A stretch of DNA of 64,000 nt from Cladorrhinum sp. PSN259 (Eukaryota; Ascomycota; Sordariomycetes; Sordariales; Podosporaceae), in the NCBI GenBank assembly GCA_033725935.1, contig MU867126.1, forward strand, positions 121,712 to 185,711, in the 5' to 3' direction. Below are positions 53,988-64,000 of this stretch, piece after piece. Position numbers and translations under genes: made by a program. The notes under the pieces were generated by a model. It saw only the letters and a list, made by a program, of their open reading frames with translations. It was not told the origin of the DNA and ran no database searches. Positions within the stretch are counted from its first letter, which is position 1. Each line of letters starts with the position of its first letter.

Positions 53988-56900
53988 ATGGAGGTCTTCC
54001 TTCGCAACCTTGAGCCAGACCTGACCGAGAAGGCCTTGGCCAACCATCTGAGCCCAGTTTTGGAAAAATTTGGCATCATCGACTACATCTGCAACAAGCA
54101 GAAGAGAAGGTTCACCGGCAGCATCACTTTTCTCAACCTGTCAGATGCACAACGCTTTCTCGACGACCATGGGGAAGTACCAGACCCGGTCGCCGCGTCC
54201 AAGTTCAATGGCAATCAATTTGGCAGGAATGGGAGGTCGAAGATGCGGGAGCCCACTAAGCCCCGTCTCTTCCTCATGGGCAGGCCGTGCTACTGCGTGA
54301 AGAGCAATCGGCCGGTCGACCAGACAGCCCTCAAAGCCATCAGGCACGAGAGGGATGAGAGGCAAAAGGCTCGCGAACAGCATACCCAGCCTGTTGAGAA
54401 ACCCGCCGAGCCAGCAATCACCATGCAAGCATCAGAGCTCAATTGTGGTTACCATACCTTCCTGGATGGAAATTTTGCCTTTGTCTCGGAGTGGTCTACC
54501 AAACAGCTTTGCTTGATCAAGTTTACCAAGTGGAATCTCATCTTGGTCTTCGAACACGGCGACCGAGATGTTGAGGTCCGTATCTCGTACAAGACCATCA
54601 TCCACTTGGTATGGTCCGACGATGGGTGCTTCAGTGTTACCTTGTCGTCCAGTCCAACATTTCTCAGGAAAAAGTACACCGAGATCGAGCTTCTCGCTAT
54701 GAGTCTCTTTAGTAGCGACCCTCAAAAGTTAAATCCGGATGCTTCTAATCGAATCTCCGCCATCGACGACGACCACCAACTTGTCGCACCCTTTTGTCTG
54801 GTTTACCAGGTCAGGATTTCTTCTTCTGACTTTATCGCCAAAATCCTCAAGGTCAAGGGTAATGAGCTGTTCGACGTCAGTAGACACGCCACACAGTTTC
54901 GGAACGGCATTCAAACCTCTTTCGGGCCATTTGATCAAGCCAATAAAAAACTGAAGCGCCGACTTGACGACTACACCACTCATCAGACTTTGCCATTTGA
55001 TCTCTTGTTTCTCCTACAGGCCCTTGTTCAGAACGGCTACCTTCATCCAGCCACAGTCTCTGCTCTAGCGGATAAGATTGCCCAACTCTTTTCCCAAGCC
55101 AAGGTTGACGGAGAGAAACAGCCCCCGATTTCGAATGACACCTTCAAAAAGTTGTTCCAGTGGATTGGTTACCCGCATCCGGATGGCGATCCTCGAAACA
55201 TTGATGCCGAGGGCATCTTGGAGTATCTTCTAGGGCAGGAAGAGACGGTCAAAGATCGACCCGCTATCGAATCAGAGCTTTTCAGCCCGACGGGGACTCG
55301 CGCGCTGATCTTCCGCGCCGTCATCAGTCCTACCAGAATCACGTTCCACGGACCAGAAATGGAGGCTAAAAACCGAATCCTCCGCAAGTTTCCAAACCAC
55401 ACCGATTACTTCCTTCGCGTGCAATTCTGTGATGAAAACGGCCAAGACTTATTCTTCAACCCCAAAATCGCCTTGGATGAAATTCACGACCGCTTCAAGT
55501 CGGTGTTGAACAATGGCATCCCCATCGCAGGACGACTTTACACCTTTTTGGGGTTCAGCCACTCTTCATTGAGGGCTCGCTCAGTCTGGATGTCAGCTCC
55601 ATTCCTTTTCGAGGAATCGCTGAAATTCTCCCGAAACATCATTGACGACCTTGGCAAGTTCGAAACGATTCTATCCCCCGCCCGGCGGGCTGCTCGAATC
55701 GGTCAGGCTTTCTCAGAGACGCCATACTCAGTCCCGCTGAATGAGCGAGGGATTTCAGTTCATGAAATCCATGATGTAGAGTATGATGGCAGAACTTTCT
55801 CTGACGGAGTCGGGACCATCTCTCCTGGTGCCGCCGAGGCCATATACGAGGTGATCCCCACCTCAAAGGGCTTCCCTACTTGCTTCCAGATTCGCTGGGC
55901 AGGAGCCAAGGGGATGCTGGCTTTGGACACTCGACTTTCGGGCAACCAGCTTTGCATCAGGCCTTCCATGAGCAAATTTGAGTCCAAAGACAAGCAAAAT
56001 CTTGAGATCTGCGACCTGGCCTGGAAATCCGCCCCGATGGTTCTGAACAGACAGCTGATCAAGATCTTGGAAGACATGGGTGCGCCCGGCCACTGGTTCT
56101 TGGAGCTTCAGGAACGGGAGCTTGAGAGACTCCGTGGGGTCACATTGACTGTCTACAACACTGCCGGCTTCCTCAAGATGGAGGGATATTGCCAGAACGT
56201 GCAACTGCACAAACTTCTCCGCCAAGTGGACAAGACGGGTCTCGATTACAGGACGGACTCTTTCATTCGGTCCGCAATCGAGGCTATCCTGCTGAAAGAC
56301 CTTCGTCTGCTGAAGAACAAGTCGCGAATCCCGGTTCCTCAAGGCGTTGTGCTGTTTGGTGTCATGGATGAAACAGGTTTCCTGGGGGAAGGCGAGGTGT
56401 ATGTTGCTCACGAGTCACCGACTCAGGATCTTCCCCAACGCGGGCGAGTTCTAGTCTCCCGATCACCAGCTCTACACCCAGGCGACATCCAGTTTGCGAC
56501 CAACGTGCCGCCACCGGAAGACAGCCCACTCCGAGCATTGAAACACTGCATTGTCTTTAGCCAAAGGGGCTCAAGAGATCTTCCCAGCCAGCTTTCGGGC
56601 GGTGACTTGGACGGTGACATATACCACGTCGTCTGGGACAAGGAAGTAGTTGACAGAGCCCGTACATATGAGCCTGCCGAATACCCACCTGTCAAGTTAT
56701 TTGAACTCGATCGTCCTGTCGACCCAAGCGACATGTCTGACTTCTTCATCGAGTTCATGAAGACGGACCGCCTGGGCATCATTGCATCCCGGCACGCAAT
56801 CTTGGCCGACCATCATGACGAGGGAACACTGCACAAAGATTGCTTGAAGCTTGCCGAGCTCCATTCCAATGCTGTTGACTTCTCCAAGTCTGGTCTCGCA

Positions 56901-58118
56901 GTGGACATGAAGGACATGCCTAAGGGCCCTAAGTGGAAGCCGGACTTGTAAGTTCATCCCTGCGCATTCCTTACCGCTGAATGATGCTGACTATTATCCA
57001 GTCTTGCCATAGGATCACAGATCACGATCCACAGCCGATCTCAGGTCACCTTGGACGAGTACATCGCCGACGAGAGCATTGAAGACGACGATGAGGCAGA
57101 CCAAGGCCCACGCTACAGGTACTACAAGTCGGACCGGATCATCGGTCAGCTTTTCCGTGCCGTGGATGAGCGCAAGATTTGGCATGAATCAATTCGGATG
57201 ACTATACCCATAGGTGGTCCTTCCTTCTGGCAAGAATTCCTCCAAAGCATCACTCGGGACCGGGTATTTGCACTGGGCGAGGTGAACTGGCGCCAGCGTA
57301 TAAGGGACGCCGAGATGATTCGTCATGCGTACAACGAAGCCATCTACAGTACCATGGTTGACTGTTCGGATCATCCACACAGACCGCTCACAGAGCTCGA
57401 AGTCTTTGTTGGCTTCATCATCAACAAATCTGGCTTTCAGAACGCTCGCCAGCGGGACAAGAGCATCAAGCTCAAGGACGAGTTTGATCGCATCTCATCG
57501 TGGGTTATACGAGAGATGAGAAACCAGAATTTGGAGAATGAAGTCAGCAAGAAGGGTACTTTGGATGCTCTGGAACTGTGTCTTGCCTGCGTCCACATGG
57601 GCTGTGACAAGGAAGATAGTGCGCCGCGACCATTCGATCGTGGTTCTTCGCAGAATCTGGTCAGCTTCAGGATCGTGGCGGCTTCGGCATTGTTGAGGGA
57701 GTTGAATCATCTGGAGAGACTTAAGAGAGCTCAGGCCGATGGTATGGGTTCCACCTTGACAAATGGAGCGACACAACAGTCGGGTTCTCTAACACATGAG
57801 CTCGCGCAACTGAACATCAATACGCCGCCGCGTGCTGCTGATAATGCCGTCGGGGTTTCGGTACACGGGACTGAGTGGTTTCCGATGGCACGGCCTGAGC
57901 TTAAAGGGTCGTCCATCGACAGCATTGCTTCTCCTGCTTCTTCTGGGCGATTTATGAAAAGCGTGGGGAACTCGGCTCAGGGGCTGTCATCACATTCGGA
58001 GAATCATGCTGCCGGTGTCGGGTCGCCTGGGCGTCAGCAGCAGCAACATCCATATTTGGACGCACAGGTTGGAGCGCAGGCTGGGTACAGCAACATGTAC
58101 CCGCAGCTATTCCGTTAA
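53988..58118 (+). CDS. Cellular RNA-dependent RNA polymerase (RDR family)
   Basis: Makes double-stranded RNA for RNA silencing (quelling, or silencing of unpaired DNA in meiosis). Exons 53988-56947 and 57002-58118 flank a 54-nt intron (GTAAGT donor, GCTGAC branch, CCAG acceptor), giving 1358 residues. The first 70 residues look like an RRM (EVFLRNLEPDLTEKAL, RRFTGSITFLNL). The catalytic double-psi barrel region spans about 480-900. It includes DGVGTISPGAAEAIYEV, CFQIRWAGAKGMLALD and the metal-binding motif Asp873-Leu-Asp875-Gly-Asp877 in LSGGDLDGDIYHVVWD. PQGVVLFGVMDETG and HPGDIQ are other family motifs. The C-terminal ~300 residues are helical, then disordered. All catalytic residues are intact. 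Whether it is the QDE-1, SAD-1 or RRP-3 branch is not settled here; the RRM-like start is a useful clue. Confidence 0.96.
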
Positions 58119-59093
58119 CGGAAAATGCTCCCAAGCCACTGGTGGAATGATTCAAATTGTGGGGAATTGTAGGGATCGGAGTTTATTTCCACCACATGAG
58201 ACATGTGAAATGCACAACTGACATATGCGCGAAGTAGGGCGTCACGGGCATTGACATTTTGTGTTTACAAATGATTGGAGAAGAGAGGGCATGAATGATT
58301 GATGGATTTCTGTACTTTTGATGACTTGATGAATGAACTCTTGATTCTCGCTCTTTTGTTTTCGTCTCGGTGGGTTTTATGTTACCGCCGCTACTTATCG
58401 CTAGTTCGTTTATGGGCGTATCACAGCATCCAATGGATGGATATCCACCGATTATTCTTTCTTGGAAGGTTATGGATCTTCAAATCGTTTGCTTTCCAAG
58501 AAAAAACTAAAGCAGGGGGTTTCGAATCCTTTTCGTCTCACAAAAACTTAGCCTTACCCGTTTGCCAAGGTGGCACAGCCCAATTTGAGAATATTTGGCG
58601 CTGACACTTGGCAGTCGTTTTTTTATACTTTTTGATGATCTTCTTGCTCGGTTCGAGACGCTATTCGTCCTTTTCGGACTAGTTACACAAAGATTGCAAA
58701 AAAAAGAGGATACCGCAGTGAACCCCATGTAACGCTATCTCTGCTATATGCGGCGATGCACCCGCGGGGCCACCGAGCATGAAACCCCAGTCCAGTGCCC
58801 TTGTCCATGTCGTCGGGAATTGAACTGGAACTCTGTGTGTGTGTGTGTGTGTCTCTTTTGAGTTTTTGTTGATCCAAATATCTCCTTTCTATTTTCCCTT
58901 TTCCTTTCTGGAAATCTCTCTTTTCTTTTGAATCTCAACTTTTAAGGTTTTTTTTATCACATTCTTTTCTTTTTCATGATTTGGATATTTTAATTATAAA
59001 GATTAACAACCCACCCCCGTTTACAACGCATTAAAAACATTCATTCACTCGGTTGTTCACGAACGGCCCGCGCTGGCTATTTAATTTCTGACT
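58119..59093. other. Intergenic region between RdRP and the Kelch gene
   Basis: The RdRP 3' flank and Kelch gene promoter. A (TG)n microsatellite lies at 58834-58852. No gene is seen. Confidence 0.55.
58834..58852. repeat. (TG)n microsatellite
   Basis: Nine perfect TG dinucleotides. Confidence 0.9.
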
Positions 59094-60997
59094 ATGAGGC
59101 GGTCGCACAAACAGCCCGTCATGACGCTCCGCGGAGCTGCCATGAGCGTTCTCTGGAGCGCAGTGGGTGCGGGTGCGGTGCTGGTTGAAGCCCCCACGGC
59201 GGATAATTTTCTGAGGAGGAGCATGGCGAAGGCTGCCGTGCTGGGGGATTACGTGTATATCGACGGCGGGTTGTTGACGCAGTTGGAGGATGGGGCGTTG
59301 AGGGGACGGGGACAGAATCAGGGTATGTACAAAGAATACAATCCTTGTTATTGTGTTTTGTAACAAAATAAACTAATGATTACTGTCAAAAAAAAGCAAA
59401 CACTACCCTCTCACTCCCGCTCACAACCTCGTGGACGTCCCGCGAGGCGCCCCTAACTTCCATCCCCAAGACGGCCCCCATAAAAGCCAACCAGATCCTC
59501 TGGGCCGACCCCTCCTGGGGCGACGCCGGCGCTTTTTACACCTTTGGCGGGCAGTCGTGGCTGGGACAAAACATGACGGACAGCGAAGTCTGGCGCTTCA
59601 CCGCAGACGGAAAGGGCGGCGGCCGGTGGTCGCTCGTCACGCCTTCGAATCCGGCAGTCTTCAACTCGATCAAGCAGACCGAGCACGCCACCGTCGCGTA
59701 CACGAACGACACCGGATTCGCCATCGGCGGGTTGGCAACGGGGTGGACCGAGAAGAACAGGGGCGTGACGCAGGCCACACCCGGACTCACGACGTTCAAC
59801 TTCAAGACCAACGCCTTTACGAACGGGACCGGAGACCTCCCCGCGCAGTTTGACGGGCTCGTGGGCGGACAAGCGCGGTACATACCCTCGTTCGGGCCCA
59901 ACGGGCTGATCGTCATGCTGGGCGGCGTCACGGTCTCGGTGGAAAAGTACACGTCCGTTGCGGACGGCGCGGGCGTGGAGTTTACCGAGCTGGTCCTTTT
60001 CGATCCCGTCACGAAGGAGGTGCTGAAGCAAAAGACGACCGGAGACGTCCCGCCGGCTCCCAGAGTCAATTTCTGCAACGTCGGGTTCGTGAGCCCCCAA
60101 GGCTACGATATCTTCATCTTTGGCGGCAACAACGAGCGGGACAAGATCACGTACGAGGACGCCTACGTTTTGAGTCTGCCCGGGTTCGTGTGGACAAAGG
60201 TCGCCAATTCGCCCGCCGGGACGCGGTTGCAGCACGCTTGCGTCGCGGTCGGGAAGAGGCAGGTTCTGGTCGTGGGCGGGACCACGGGTTCGGGCATGAA
60301 GAGTCCCGATCCTGCGCCTCAGGGCCTGCACCTGTTCGACATGACGAGCATGAGCTGGAAGTACGGGTACGAGGCGAACGACGGGCCGTACGAGTCCGGA
60401 AAAGCGATCAAGGATTGGTACGCGAACGGGAGCTTGGCGAACGTCAAGTGGACGAACAGTCGGGTCCAGGCGATGTTCACGAACGGGACCGGGACTAACG
60501 GTTCAGCTGGAAGCGCGGGTGGTGGCTCTTCGGGCGGATCGTCATCTGCGGACAATGCCAACAACGGCAACAACAATTCGTCAGAATCATCCAAAGGAAA
60601 GACTCCCATTGGAGCAATTGTTGGTGGTGTTCTGGGCGGTCTTGCTCTGCTCTTGATCATTGCCGTCGTGGCGTTTGTCCTCGTACGCAAGAAGCGCCGT
60701 CAACCTGCTGCTGAGCTCGGAGCAGGGGGGGAGCTGCCGCCTTCTTATCATGACGCTCCTCGTCTGGGTGTTACGGGTCCGGCACATGTCGTTGAGGCTC
60801 CCGGTGTGGAAGGGCCAAAGTACATGTATGCTGCCGAGATGACTGCAGGGGACAAGTATTCTCGGCATGAGGCGGACGCGAACCAAACATATTCTGAGAT
60901 ATATTCCCCGGCAGTGAAGGATCCTCATCAGGTTGTCTCGTTTGGTGTTGAGCCTGTCGAGATGGATGCTGGGAATGTGAGGGAAGTTAAGAAATAA
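59094..60997 (+). CDS. Kelch-type beta-propeller membrane protein
   Basis: A surface or secretory-pathway protein of 609 residues. Exons 59094-59322 and 59397-60997 flank a 74-nt intron (GTATGT donor, CTAAT, AAAAG acceptor). A signal sequence is likely from the internal ATG at 59121 (MTLRGAAMSVLWSAVGAGAV). Residues ~35-440 carry repeated beta-propeller blades with Kelch-like signatures: YVYIDGG, FYTFGGQSW, GFAIGGL, IVMLGGV, DIFIFGGNN, QVLVVGGTT, each followed by W or aromatic positions. A Gly/Ser/Asn-rich stalk leads to one membrane helix (GAIVGGVLGGLALLLIIAVV) and a basic anchor VRKKRR. The cytosolic tail holds PPSYHD, a PPxY-type motif that can bind WW-domain ubiquitin ligases. This layout is common in filamentous ascomycetes; the ligand is unknown. 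Confidence 0.92.
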
Positions 60998-61153
60998 TGG
61001 TTTTTTTTTTTTTTTTGTTTTTATCATCAAAGCCTATAGTGCAAGTATATCGAGGATTCTTTTCGTAAGGGTTCAAATAAAATTCGTATTTATTTAAACG
61101 AGCAGTGTGTAATTAGCCATTGAAAAACATACTCCGACGACATGACCAGACCC

Positions 61154-61813
61154 CTAAACAGCAACCAGAACCGCCTCCCCCTTCTCTCCTTCTCCGTTCC
61201 TCTCCTCAACCGTATAAGCCTTCCAACCGGCCTTGGGCAAATCAATCTCCTCATCCTCGGCCAAGAACTTCATGAAAACGCCATGAGTAACAACGACAAT
61301 ATCCGTCTTCTTTTCCCCGTTGCCTTTTTCCTTCTTCTCCAACTCACTTGCGTAACCCAGTAGCTTCTTCCTCACCTCGGCAGCTCGCTTGGCAACCGAA
61401 GCATCGTCCGCCGCGTTGGCTCCCTCCTTGACCCACCATCCGTCTCCGAGAATATTTTTATCGAACCCCGATAGCCCTATAAACTTTTCTTCCAGGACGG
61501 AGAGCTCAGATCCGGTGTCGCAGGGCAGGTCGCTCCGTTCCTGCAGGTAGGGCTCAAAGACCAGTTTGGTCTTCTCCCCCTTGTCGATGATATCTCCAAA
61601 CGCAGCGAGGGTTGTCTCGATGGTGCGAGTCAAAGGCGAAGAGACGATCAGTCCGATAGAGTCAAGAGCCGGGAAAGTGGAGCGAAGAGCGGCAGCTTGG
61701 GTCTTGCCGAGCTCGGTGAGACCTGGGTCGCGGATCGAAAAGTCCTTGGTGACGTTGTGGACCGATTCGGCGTGGCGGAGGAGGTAGATTGTTGAGCGGG
61801 CAGATGAGGCCAT
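61154..61813 (-). CDS. Histidine phosphatase superfamily protein (phosphoglycerate-mutase-like)
   Basis: A 219-residue single-exon protein. The catalytic RHA motif lies at the start (YLLRHAES, His14 being the phospho-acceptor). SSPLTRTIETTL at 58-69 supplies the second Arg, LQERSDLPCDTGS the acid region, and VVVTHGVF the second catalytic His177. It belongs to the fungal branch of phosphoglycerate-mutase-like phosphatases whose substrates (sugar or small phosphoesters) are mostly unknown. It lacks the residues of true cofactor-dependent mutases. The C-terminus is rich in Lys/Glu/Gly. Single ATG start with a clear upstream gap. Confidence 0.93.
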   Translation of the reverse strand: MASSARSTIYLLRHAESVHNVTKDFSIRDPGLTELGKTQAAALRSTFPALDSIGLIVSSPLTRTIETTLAAFGDIIDKGEKTKLVFEPYLQERSDLPCDTGSELSVLEEKFIGLSGFDKNILGDGWWVKEGANAADDASVAKRAAEVRKKLLGYASELEKKEKGNGEKKTDIVVVTHGVFMKFLAEDEEIDLPKAGWKAYTVEERNGEGEKGEAVLVAV

Positions 61814-62797
61814 TTTTGACTTGGAATAGATATATCTCCTGAGGCTTTTTGGGAGATGTCTATTCTTGTAGCCTATTTGGGGGGAAAGTTTATTTCTATC
61901 TGAGCCTATGGTTTTCCCACTGTATATCCTTCAGTTTGAGTTCTAATTATTTCTTACTTTGGTTTTTGAGGAAAAGGAAAGGTAAGTAGAATGCGGGAAG
62001 AGAGAGGGATATAATGTCGTTTTATACTTGGGGTGGTTCCCCGCATATCCCGTCTTGTTGTTCGACAATTGCGTGATTCGAGTTTGTTGATGTGATTGGT
62101 CAGTGTTTTGAATCTCTCCTATTCCTTTTTTAGTCGGGCAACATCAAAGTCTCTGCCAACTTGAACAAGACCCTCGATTCCTGACGAATCACTCGGATGA
62201 GACAATATGGACAATGATCAAACATGCTGACTTTGAGGAACTTTGAGCCGCAATTCTGGACGAGATAACCACGGATTTGTTATGCGGATACTAGGCGTAT
62301 TACCGAAATATGGGATTGAAAGCCTCTTGAAGTTTAGTACCGTCAGACTTATCGATACATTGTATGTGACCCGGAAGAACTTCAGCCCATCTTTCTCGGC
62401 TTGAGCTCCACAAAACCGACATCCTGTCGTAACCTGCTTTGTTCTCGGCTGTTCCGTCCGCTAAGTTTTTAAGGGGACCTCTTGGGGACACCATGTATGT
62501 GAAAGTATCACATATGGTGGAATCATATCAACAGAGAGGTCTAGCGCCAACCGCGCGTACTCGAAATATTGTGATTGGAAGGAGTTGCTAATCAGAGTAA
62601 GCTTTACAAGACCTTAACCGCTGCATTATTGATCACTGAACTGGCTGATTGCAGGTTGTAAGGTTGAGGGCATTTAAGTCAACATCCCGCACAATCGAGC
62701 TATATATTCCAAACACTTCTTTTATTCTTATGCGTTGAGAGCGCCAAAACTTGCAGGCAAATGAGCATGCCTATCTAAAACTACAGTCAACTTAAAC
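61814..62797. other. Intergenic region at the start of the right accessory edge
   Basis: The promoter of the histidine phosphatase and about 800 bp of unassigned DNA with only short, featureless frames. Confidence 0.5.
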
Positions 62798-62821
62798 TTT
62801 TTTTTTTTTTTTTTTTTTTTT
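62798..62821 (-). repeat. Poly(A) tract on the - strand, 24 bases
   Basis: Directly follows the coding relic, preceded by three CTCAAA units. Confidence 0.9.
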
Positions 62822-63160
62822 GAGTTTGAGTTTGAGAGCCGCATCCTTCTTCTGCCCTGCCATAACCTTGGGATTGATGACCTCATCCACCCAGACGCGG
62901 CCTGCCTCTCTCGGTCAGGTAAATTGCCCTATCGCTTCTAGCCTCCTTAAAACATTGTTTCTTTGAAGCCTCTACCACATCCCAATCTCTCACACTCTCG
63001 TCGTCCGTAGTCGCGTTGAGACTTCTTGAGCCAACGTAAATAACGTCTTCTCCAATGCCGACCTCAATAGCAGTGCTGTTGACGGTACGCTTGGCACGTG
63101 ACGATGGAGCTGCCACCGCCTTTGCAGACTCTTGTTCGGCTAGCTCCTGTTGCTAATAGT
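62798..63160 (-). pseudogene. Frameshifted coding relic ending in a poly(A)-like tract
   Basis: On the - strand a protein-like frame from about 63160 to 62910 (TAIEVGIGEDVIYVGS, VRDWDVVEASKKQCFKEA, SDRAIYLTERG) loses frame and continues in another frame (GRVWVDEVINPKVMAGQKKD). It then runs into CTCAAACTCAAACTC and 24 A (T on +, 62798-62821). The poly(A)-like end suggests a retroposed or 3'-truncated element, or the last exon of a broken gene. I do not recognise the family. Confidence 0.35.
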
Positions 63161-63218
63161 GACGACGTATAGAGTCCGAGAGACGAGGGGCGTTGCTGAA
63201 GTCCCATATCGTCTAATG

Positions 63219-64000
63219 TCAATCCGAGCCCCCATTCGTTGTGAGGTCTGGGATCGATCCATCCGCGAGCAGATCATCTTCGTCCTCGTATGAATCTTCA
63301 GAAGCGTGGCCATGTGCATTGGTATCTGCACCGTTATCCATCAGCATCTTGATAATCTCTTTGTGCATGTGGCCTTCCGAGGAAGGCGCATACAAAGCGT
63401 CGCCAGAGTAGGCACTCTCTGCATTGACATCTGCACCCTTATCCATTAGCATACGGACAATCTCTTTGTAGCCATTGCAGGAAGCGGCCTGTAGAGCGTT
63501 GCCGTAAAAGCCACCCTGTGCATTGACATCTGCACCCTTATCCATTAGCATATGGACAATCTCTTTGTGGCCATTCCAGGAAGCGGCCTGTAGAGCGTTG
63601 CCGTAATAGCCACCCTCTGCATTGACATCTGCACCCTTATCCATTAGCATATGGACAATCTCTTTGTGGCCATTCCAGGAAGCGGCCTGTAGAGCGTTGC
63701 CGTAGCGGCCACCCTGTGCATTGACATCTGCACCCTTCTCTATTAGTATTTGGACAATCTCTTTGTGGCCATTCCAGGAAGCGGCCTGTAGAGCGTTGCC
63801 GTAGCGGCCACCCTGTGCATTGACATCTGCACCCTTCTCTATGAGTATTTGGACAATCTCTTTGTGGCTATCGCAGGAAGCGGCCTGTAGAGCGTTGCCG
63901 TAGCTGCCACCCTGTGCATTGACATCTGCACCCTTATCCATTAGCATATGGACAATCTCTTTGTGGCCATTCCAGGAAGCGGCCTGTAGAGCGTTGCCGT
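63219..64000 (-). CDS. Ankyrin-repeat protein, C-terminal part (gene continues past the window)
   Basis: An open frame enters from the right edge and ends at 63219. It encodes at least seven ankyrin repeats of 33 residues (consensus GNALQAASWNGHKEIV, then MLMDKGADVNAQGG), which form a protein-binding stack. The last repeat is degenerate, with an inserted MHKE, and leads to an acidic tail (SYEDEDDLLADGSIPD). Such arrays are usually the C-terminal sensor of fungal NLRs (NACHT or NB-ARC) or HET proteins; the N-terminal domains are outside the window, so the class is not known. The repeats are nearly identical in DNA, unlike typical ankyrins. Confidence 0.87.
   Translation of the reverse strand, partial: GNALQAASWNGHKEIVHMLMDKGADVNAQGGSYGNALQAASCDSHKEIVQILIEKGADVNAQGGRYGNALQAASWNGHKEIVQILIEKGADVNAQGGRYGNALQAASWNGHKEIVHMLMDKGADVNAEGGYYGNALQAASWNGHKEIVHMLMDKGADVNAQGGFYGNALQAASCNGYKEIVRMLMDKGADVNAESAYSGDALYAPSSEGHMHKEIIKMLMDNGADTNAHGHASEDSYEDEDDLLADGSIPDLTTNGGSD
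63421..64000 (-). repeat. Near-identical 99-bp tandem repeats inside the ankyrin gene
   Basis: Unit starts on the + strand at 63421, 63520, 63619, 63718, 63817 and 63916, exactly 99 bp apart. Units differ at only a few positions, clustered at codons for the variable ankyrin residues. Confidence 0.96.

Noticed and set aside
59453..60331. Open frame of 292 codons opposite the Kelch gene
   Set aside because: Arg/Gly/Val-rich antisense shadow of a GC-rich coding region.
51421..60997. A biosynthetic gene cluster around the barrel-hydrolase fusion
   Set aside because: No polyketide synthase, NRPS, terpene synthase, P450 or transporter is nearby.
1..64000. CRISPR array or prokaryotic operon
   Set aside because: Introns, dispersed 5S genes and eukaryotic genes exclude a prokaryote; the regular repeats found are microsatellites or coding repeats without spacers.

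Overview
The window is nuclear DNA of a filamentous ascomycete, most likely a Sordariomycete. Genes are often split by short introns (about 42-142 nt, one of 418 nt) with GTAAGT/GTATGT-type donors and CTAAC/CTGAC-like branch sites. Two 5S rRNA genes lie singly among protein genes, as in Neurospora and relatives. Fungal markers include a Vnx1-type vacuolar exchanger, a DUF1996 secreted protein, a cellular RNA-dependent RNA polymerase and NLR/ankyrin-type genes. The genus cannot be fixed from the sequence alone.

Layout. 1-36.4 kb is mostly conserved core genome: the 3' end of a protein tyrosine phosphatase, proteasome ATPase Rpt6, Vnx1-like cation/H+ exchanger, a 5S gene, a DUF1996 secreted protein, Hal2-like bisphosphate nucleotidase, a Pin4/Cip2-like RRM+R3H RNA-binding protein, a Cys-rich fungal protein, histone H2A.Z, a large C2H2 protein with a poly-Gln tail, an F-box protein with membrane helices, and a MetE-like methyltransferase. 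Gaps of 1-2.7 kb hold UTRs, promoters and simple repeats.

36.9-50.3 kb looks like an accessory block. It holds a MYND-finger protein with a tandem array of SUMO-interacting-type motifs interrupted by a one-base frameshift, a highly charged ORF, a second 5S gene, a secreted protein built of three copies of one Cys-containing module, a small membrane/helical protein, a gene decayed by frame changes, a Cys2-His-Cys finger protein resembling the non-NTPase parts of a fungal NLR, a Kex2-processed Cys-rich type I membrane protein and a small Pro/Ala/Glu-repeat ORF.

51.4-61.8 kb returns to intact genes: a fusion of two EthD/DABB-type barrels with an alpha/beta hydrolase, the RNA-dependent RNA polymerase (RNA silencing or meiotic silencing), a Kelch-type membrane protein and a histidine phosphatase. 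The right edge (62.8-64 kb) is accessory again: a frameshifted coding relic ending in a poly(A)-like tract, then an ankyrin protein whose 99-bp repeats are nearly identical and run off the window.

The genes do not form an obvious metabolic cluster. The clearest functional theme is scattered genome defence and conflict: RdRP, NLR-like protein, ankyrin array, Cys-rich surface proteins and SUMO-type motifs. All exon joins given are read from splice signals and frame continuity, without transcript data.
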